The translations under genes were made by a program, and so were the position numbers. Below, piece after piece: positions 59,321-64,000 of a stretch of DNA of 64,000 nucleotides. The notes beneath the pieces were generated by a model. The model was not told the DNA's origin, searched no databases, and was given only the letters and a program-made list of their open reading frames with translations. Origin of the DNA: Streptomyces sp. CMB-StM0423 (GTDB taxonomy: Bacteria > Actinomycetota > Actinomycetes > Streptomycetales > Streptomycetaceae); assembly GCF_002847285.1 (NCBI RefSeq), contig NZ_CP025407.1:1550001-1614000 (forward strand), in the 5' to 3' direction. Every line of letters begins with the position of its first letter. Positions within the stretch are counted from its first letter, which is position 1.

Positions 59321-59800
59321 TCAGCCGGGCAGGTCCTCGGGGCGCTTCTTCGCGAAGACGCCTTCGAGCATGCCGGTGGCCTGGCCCACCTCGATCAGGT
59401 AGCCGTCGGGGTCGCGCAGGTAGCAGCGCTTCTCCGGCCCGCGGTCGATGGGCGGGGTGACGAAGGTGGCTCCCTTGGCGCTCCACTCCCGGTAGACCGC
59501 GTCGATGTCGGCGACGCGGAGGTTCATGAAGCTGGAGACCGTGTCGCCGGGCTCGTAGTCCACCACGGTGATATCCGGTTTGTCGGGGGTCGGACCGCCG
59601 CCCGGGTTCATGATCACCCACGAGTTGGCGAGCTTGACGATGCAGGGGTTCTCCTCCAGGACGACCTGCCCGCCCAGGACCTCGCTGTAGAAGGCCCGGG
59701 AGCGGGCGATGCGCCGGACGGTCAGGAAGAGCGTCACGACCATCCCGGTCTCGGGAGCGGGCAGGTTCTCCAGGTCGATGGCCGGCTTCTGGTCGGTCAT
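59321..59800 (-). CDS. VOC/glyoxalase-like protein
   Basis: A 159-residue VOC-superfamily protein with two beta-alpha-beta-beta-beta modules (LFLTVRRIARSRAFYSEVLGGQVVLEE and FMNLRVADIDAVYREWSAKGATFVTPPIDRG, ending RDPDGYLIEVGQ). The Glu in LIEVGQ is a usual metal ligand. Substrate unknown. GAGGAGAG precedes the ATG. The next gene upstream ends 12 bp away on the same strand, so they are co-transcribed. Confidence 0.85.
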   Translation of the reverse strand: MTDQKPAIDLENLPAPETGMVVTLFLTVRRIARSRAFYSEVLGGQVVLEENPCIVKLANSWVIMNPGGGPTPDKPDITVVDYEPGDTVSSFMNLRVADIDAVYREWSAKGATFVTPPIDRGPEKRCYLRDPDGYLIEVGQATGMLEGVFAKKRPEDLPG

Positions 59801-59812
59801 GGCTCTCCTCTG

Positions 59813-60745
59813 TCAGCGCGGGCCCGCCCGGCGGGCGGGGTCGTCCTCCAGGGCGGCGCGGTCCCAGTCGCCGTGGAGGGCGGCCGCCTCGTACGTGGAC
59901 TGCAGGAAGCCCAGCAGCAGGGCGTCGGGGTCAGGGGCGGTGCGTACGGTCTCGTACGGCAGGAGGAACTGCTTCCACTCCTGCGCATAGGCCCCGGCCG
60001 GGACCGGATGGTCGCTGAAGCCCGGCGGCTCCGGATAGGCGTACGCGTAGAACATGCCCTCGCCGTCGCCGCCCGGCCAGAAGCCGGCGCTGCTCAGCTC
60101 GTGCGAGTAGCCCTCGGTCATCACCCAGTCCGGGCAGTTGGGGGTGCCGCCGGCGTGGACGGGTGCGGTGCGTCCCGAGAACCGGGTGACGGCCATGTCC
60201 ATGCCGCCCCAGAAGAAGTGCACGGGGCTGACCTTGCCGATGAAGCGCGACCGGAACTCGCTCAGCACCCGCGACGCCTGCACCAACTGGCCCCAGAAGG
60301 CGCGCGCGTGCTCGGGGTCGTACGCGGTGTGGGTGCGGTCCTCGGCGAACGGGATCGCCACCTCCACCTCGACCGGGCGGGCCAGGATGGAGACGTCGAC
60401 CCCGGCCCGCTCCAGGGCCGCCATCGTCTCCCGGTAGAAGTCGGCGACCGGCTTCGCCTCCAGCGCGACGGTCTCCACGGCGCCGGCCGTGGTGCGCAGC
60501 CGCAACTGGTGGTCGACGAAGTCGAACTCCATGTCGAACGTGCGGCGGCCGGGGATCGCGGACGTCGTCAGACCGCGGGCGGAGACGTAGAACGCCACCT
60601 GCCACCAGTGGTTGACCATCGGCGCCAGCGCCAGCCGGACCTTCCCGACGATCTGGGTCCACATGTGCAGGGACTGGCGGGTGTCCGCCCAGTCCGCGAC
60701 GCGCAGCGCCGGCCACGGGTCGGCGGTGGGAAGCACATTCGTCAT
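59813..60745 (-). CDS. DUF5996 family protein
   Basis: A 310-residue soluble protein. WPALRVADWADTRQSLHMWTQIVGKVRLALAPMVNHWWQVAFYVSARGLTTS opens it and HFFWGGMDMAVTRFSGR lies mid-chain, the pattern of DUF5996. Function is unknown; the conserved Trp/His residues suggest a hydrophobic ligand pocket. GGAG lies 6 bases before the ATG. It is in an apparent operon with the VOC protein and the UBP zinc-finger protein. Confidence 0.85.
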   Translation of the reverse strand: MTNVLPTADPWPALRVADWADTRQSLHMWTQIVGKVRLALAPMVNHWWQVAFYVSARGLTTSAIPGRRTFDMEFDFVDHQLRLRTTAGAVETVALEAKPVADFYRETMAALERAGVDVSILARPVEVEVAIPFAEDRTHTAYDPEHARAFWGQLVQASRVLSEFRSRFIGKVSPVHFFWGGMDMAVTRFSGRTAPVHAGGTPNCPDWVMTEGYSHELSSAGFWPGGDGEGMFYAYAYPEPPGFSDHPVPAGAYAQEWKQFLLPYETVRTAPDPDALLLGFLQSTYEAAALHGDWDRAALEDDPARRAGPR

Positions 60746-60763
60746 CGACAGCTCCAGGACGCG

Positions 60764-61123
60764 TCAGTTGAGGTGCTGCTGCCAGTCCGGCGGAACCTTC
60801 CCCGCGGGCCCCGGCACGGGCTGCCCGTCGGGGTGCGCGTGCGGCGGGCTCATCGCGGGCCCGTCGACGAACTGCCCGGTGTCGGCGTTCCAGAACCAGT
60901 CCTCACCGGGCTCGAAACTGGTCAGCACCGGATGCCCGGTCTCCCGCGCATGCCGGCTGGCGTGCTGCGAGGGCGAGGAGTCACAACACCCGATGCGCCC
61001 ACAGGCGGCACACCGCCGCAAGTGAAACCACCACCCGGGCCCCTCCCCGGCCAAACACCCGGCACACCCGTCCCCACTGGGGCTGGAGGCAGGATCGATC
61101 CCAGACATCCGCTCGGCATCCAT
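60764..61123 (-). CDS. UBP-type zinc finger protein
   Basis: A 119-residue protein with a ZnF-UBP domain: CAGCLAGEGPGWWFHLRRCAACGRIGCCDSSPSQHASRHARETGHPVLTSFEPGEDWFWN carries the full Cys/His set. The C-terminus is a short Pro-rich tail. In bacteria the domain is stand-alone and of unknown role. The start may be ATG 61123 or ATG 61108; neither has an ideal ribosome site. Confidence 0.82.
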   Translation of the reverse strand: MDAERMSGIDPASSPSGDGCAGCLAGEGPGWWFHLRRCAACGRIGCCDSSPSQHASRHARETGHPVLTSFEPGEDWFWNADTGQFVDGPAMSPPHAHPDGQPVPGPAGKVPPDWQQHLN

Positions 61124-61238
61124 ACCCCCATGCTGCGCACGAGAGCCCACCACAGCCTCCCGAGGAACCCATTCGGGTGCCGCAGGCCCGCCCGGCGGGC
61201 CGCACGCCCGTCGCGAAGTCGCAGTTCAGCCGGCCGGT

Positions 61239-61270
61239 GTGGGGGTACGGACCGGAGTCCGTACCCCCAC
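61239..61270 (-). terminator. Strong hairpin terminator
   Basis: A 14-bp perfect stem (61239-61252 with 61257-61270) and a CGGA loop, 35 bases after the glycoside hydrolase stop. Confidence 0.85.
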
Positions 61271-61305
61271 GCGGCCACGCGTCGTGCCGCTCCCGGCCCG
61301 CGGGC

Positions 61306-64000
61306 CTACGGCGTGGCTTCCCGGGTGCCCAGGGAGAGGCGGTCGAGGTCTGGGGCGGAGTCGGTGGCGTTGCCGATTCTGATCGTGTTGGTGCCTGGTT
61401 GGAGGGTGATCGGGAGCGAGGTCGTGCGTGGGGTGTTGTTGCCGATGTCCGTCACCGTCGCCTCCGCCGGCGGGCCGCCGTTGACGCTCACCTGGAACGT
61501 GCGCGTGCCGTTCACCGTGTAGTCGATGTACAGCGTCCGCTCGCCGCCCTCGTCCACCCGCACGTCCGGGAAGACCACCGACGCCTCCGCGCCGCCGCCG
61601 ATGTTGCGGATCTTCTCGTCGCCCGAGCAGGGGCCGCACCCGGTGATCCCCGTCGTGCCGAGGTCGTTCGCCGAGTCCTCCGCCTCGCGCATCCACGCCC
61701 GGTCGCCGGGCAGCGTCCGTAGCGACACCTCGTCCGACACGCTCTTGCCGCGCCCCAGCACCTCGAAGTCCGCCGCCACCGGGATGTCCGCCGAGCCGAT
61801 GTCCTGGCCGGGCGGTGAGGTGACCGTCCAGCTCGCCTCAAGCGTCTGGCCCAGCCGCAGCGACGAGGCCGTGGCCGGCCCGCCCTCCGCCGCCCAGCCG
61901 GCCGGCAGCCGCGGGGCGAGGCGGACGTCGGTGAGCTGCTCGTCGTCGTCCAGCCGGAGCTGCGCGGTGACCGTGGTCGAGCGCCGGCCCGGGCCGGCCC
62001 ACTGCAGGCCGTGCGGGCGGACGGTGAGCGTCGTCTTCGGCCGGTACGAGGCCGGGGGCAGCGGGCCGACCGAGATCCGGTCCAGGCCGGGGCCCCGGCT
62101 GTCGGAGCTGAAGACCTTCACCGTGTTCGCTCCGGCCTTCAGCGGTACGGAGACCGCCGTGCTCTCCGGCACCTCCGCGTTGCTGCCGGCGACGGAGACG
62201 CCGACGGGCGCCGCGCCGTTGACGCTCACCGACAGCGACGAGTCGCCGCGCGCGGTGTGGTCGAGCTGGAGGCGGTAGTCGCCGTCCGCGGGCGCGCGGA
62301 CATCGCGGTACGTGACGGAGCTGCGCTCCCCGCCGCCGAGCCCGGCGACGTGCCGCGAGCCGGAGCAGGCGTCGCACCCGGTCGGGCGCGCCCCGCCCTG
62401 CAGCCGGTTGTCCCGCGCCTCGGCCTCCAGCGGCAGTGCGGCGCGGGTGGCCGCGGGGCGGCCGTGGGCCACCTGGATCTCGTCGACGCGCAGTTGCCCG
62501 AAGAACTCCGGGGCCTGCGGGCCGCCCCAGAGGCTGCGTACCTCCAGCTTGAGGTAACGGGCCTGCTGGTCGCCGATGTCGACGACCTGCACCCCGCGGG
62601 CGCTGCGCATCGCCCCGGCGCGCACCTGCCTGAAGTGCTTGCCGTCGTCGCTCACGTAGACGCGGTAGTCCCTGATGCGCGCGGAGTCCTCGGGGCGGCC
62701 GAAGGTCGTACGGGCGTGCGTCGGGGACCACTCGCGCTGGTTGACCGCCAGCGCCGTGGCGGGCTTGCGCGCGCCCAGGTCCAGGGTGACGGACGCGGGC
62801 AGTCGGCCGTCGCTGTCCCAGTAGGTCTCGTAGTCGCCGTCGGTGAGGTCGGCGGCCGGGTGGCCGGCGCGTGCGGAGGAGGCGGTGGCGGTCACTCCTG
62901 CGGCGTCGTAGGAGGGCTGCCCGCCGTCGGTGGTGACCTTGAAGACGGTGTCGTACGGGTCCCAGTCGCGGATGTCCAGGATCGAGAGGTAGCCGCCGGA
63001 CTGGCTGAAGCGCATCTCCTCGCCGGTGCGCAGGTCGGTCACCGCGGTCGCGCGATAGCCGTTGTCGCGCAGCCGGACGGAGTCGGTACGGGGCCGGGTG
63101 AGCACGTGGACGTACTGGGTGCGGGTGCCGCCGTCGCCCCGGCCGACGGTGACCACGCCGTGGGCGCCGTCGTTCCAGAAGCCGGGCTGCATGCCGCCGT
63201 ACATGTAGCCGCCGCCCTCGACGCCGTAGACCGACTCCCTGACGGGCTCGACCCACCGGCCCATGAAGTCGTTGAACGCCTCCTGCTGCGGCGGCATCTT
63301 GCCGTTCACCATCGGGGTCTCGGCCATGAGCGACTTCATCGAGGCGCCGGCGTTGGTGATGTAGCGGCCGGTGCTCAGCCGCGCGTCGACCTCGTGGTCG
63401 CCGCCGTCGTACCACCAGCTACCGGTGGTGGGCAGCTTGTAGTCCGCCTCCGTCAGCCGCGGCATGGGCACGGTCACGGCGGACGGGTAGTCGTACGAGG
63501 GGGTCATGCCGGTCTTCTGCTCGTTGCTGACGGTGTCCATGATCGGCGTGTCTTCGTTGTTGTTGCTCAGCAGCCAGTCGGGACGCCGCTCGCGGATCTG
63601 CTCGTAGAGGTCGTTCTCCTCCCAGTACTCGTTGTCGTTGTCGATCCAGAAGCCGGCCAGGCCGGGATAGTTCTCCATCAGCTCGAAGAACAGGTCGTAG
63701 CTGTACATGCCGAACCCGGCGCGGGTGGTCAGGTCCACGTCCCGGCCCTTGTGGGCGGAGTACGCGGCCGAGTCGAGCGTCTCGACGCCCTGCTCGTTGT
63801 GCCACTGCGGGTCGTCGGTCATATACATGATGATCTTGACGTCCTTCTCCTGCCCGGCCGCGACGAGTTCGCCGAGCAGGTCGCGCTCCGTGGCGCAACT
63901 GCCGGGGATCTCCGACGGCCACGGGCGGGCGTAGCCGAGCCGGCTGTGGAAGGTCGCCAGCACGATGTACGAGGCGCCGAGCTTCTTCGCCTCGTCCACC
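61306..64000 (-). CDS. Multidomain secreted glycoside hydrolase (GH29-like), 5' end missing
   Basis: About 898 C-terminal residues are present; the gene continues past the right edge. The first third is the end of a TIM barrel resembling GH29 alpha-L-fucosidases (ASYIVLATFHSRLGYARPWPSEIPG, GFWIDNDNEYWEENDLY). An F5/8 type C (CBM32-like) domain follows (HPAADLTDGDYETYWDSDG, VTLDLGARKPATALAVNQREW). Then come two CBM35/CBM6-like domains, each with an xxGCxxCSG loop (TGCDACSGSRHVAGLGG and TGCGPCSGDEKIRNIGG), flanking a NEW3-type beta domain. The CBMs would tether it to glycans outside the cell. Family assignment of the catalytic part is moderate because its N-terminal half is not visible. Confidence 0.75.
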   Translation of the reverse strand, partial: VDEAKKLGASYIVLATFHSRLGYARPWPSEIPGSCATERDLLGELVAAGQEKDVKIIMYMTDDPQWHNEQGVETLDSAAYSAHKGRDVDLTTRAGFGMYSYDLFFELMENYPGLAGFWIDNDNEYWEENDLYEQIRERRPDWLLSNNNEDTPIMDTVSNEQKTGMTPSYDYPSAVTVPMPRLTEADYKLPTTGSWWYDGGDHEVDARLSTGRYITNAGASMKSLMAETPMVNGKMPPQQEAFNDFMGRWVEPVRESVYGVEGGGYMYGGMQPGFWNDGAHGVVTVGRGDGGTRTQYVHVLTRPRTDSVRLRDNGYRATAVTDLRTGEEMRFSQSGGYLSILDIRDWDPYDTVFKVTTDGGQPSYDAAGVTATASSARAGHPAADLTDGDYETYWDSDGRLPASVTLDLGARKPATALAVNQREWSPTHARTTFGRPEDSARIRDYRVYVSDDGKHFRQVRAGAMRSARGVQVVDIGDQQARYLKLEVRSLWGGPQAPEFFGQLRVDEIQVAHGRPAATRAALPLEAEARDNRLQGGARPTGCDACSGSRHVAGLGGGERSSVTYRDVRAPADGDYRLQLDHTARGDSSLSVSVNGAAPVGVSVAGSNAEVPESTAVSVPLKAGANTVKVFSSDSRGPGLDRISVGPLPPASYRPKTTLTVRPHGLQWAGPGRRSTTVTAQLRLDDDEQLTDVRLAPRLPAGWAAEGGPATASSLRLGQTLEASWTVTSPPGQDIGSADIPVAADFEVLGRGKSVSDEVSLRTLPGDRAWMREAEDSANDLGTTGITGCGPCSGDEKIRNIGGGAEASVVFPDVRVDEGGERTLYIDYTVNGTRTFQVSVNGGPPAEATVTDIGNNTPRTTSLPITLQPGTNTIRIGNATDSAPDLDRLSLGTREATP

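Overview
The DNA is uniformly very GC-rich. It has GGAGG-type ribosome binding sites, many GTG starts and ATGA/GTGA stop-start overlaps. Two regulators carry the rare leucine codon TTA, and typical actinomycete families are present (DUF6223, DUF5996, SSS/DUF485 pair, LAL regulators, NarL-type two-component pairs). Together these point to a chromosomal segment of Streptomyces or a close relative. I saw no rRNA, tRNA, CRISPR array, insertion sequence or replication origin.

Region 1 (1-3.0 kb): a secreted LamG-type protein and a secreted glucose/sorbosone dehydrogenase, closed by a strong terminator.

Region 2 (3.2-29.5 kb) is the main discovery. It looks like a small biosynthetic gene cluster for a prenylated product of 3-amino-4-hydroxybenzoate (3,4-AHBA). 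A minus-strand operon (17.0 to 8.9 kb) encodes an aspartokinase, a GriI-type aldolase and a GriH-type cyclase; in grixazone biosynthesis the last two make 3,4-AHBA from aspartate semialdehyde and dihydroxyacetone phosphate. It continues with an amidohydrolase, a PaaK-like adenylate-forming ligase, a salicylate-hydroxylase-type flavoprotein, an EntA-like dehydrogenase and a second, catalytically odd SDR. A DUF485/SSS transporter pair and a second flavoprotein hydroxylase follow. Nearby are an NphB-type aromatic prenyltransferase, a secreted vanadium-haloperoxidase homologue without its vanadate histidines, a two-component system, two large LuxR regulators (each with one TTA codon), an MMPL exporter and an MFS exporter. 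A 22-bp palindrome occurs upstream of the haloperoxidase homologue, of the aspartokinase operon, and between the prenyltransferase and the LAL regulator. A related but distinct inverted repeat lies upstream of the two-component genes, the MMPL exporter and the DUF6223/MFS pair. No PKS or NRPS is present. I do not recognise this gene combination as a known cluster.

Region 3 (30.4-42.5 kb): an apparent collagen-peptide utilisation locus. It has a secreted M9 collagenase, a complete Opp/Dpp-type peptide ABC importer, an Xaa-Pro aminopeptidase, a DapA-family lyase/deaminase and a GntR/FCD regulator. A short shared box (AATGTCACA-like) occurs upstream of all four transcription units.

Region 4 (42.5-52.6 kb): fused SecDF, a secreted Pro-rich protein, a secreted HNH nuclease, a zinc-ribbon peptide, a GNAT acetyltransferase, two truncated genes lying head to head (MalK-type and CobW-type C-termini), a two-component system, a GT39-like membrane protein and a truncated MocR regulator.

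Region 5 (52.7-64 kb): a RibD/DHFR-like reductase, then an operon for a four-carbon sugar acid (KdgT permease, DUF1537 kinase, PdxA2-type dehydrogenase, GntR/UTRA regulator) with a perfect operator-like repeat. After it come a glutamine-synthetase-like ligase, a VOC protein, a DUF5996 protein, a UBP zinc finger protein and the 3' part of a multidomain secreted glycoside hydrolase that runs off the right edge.
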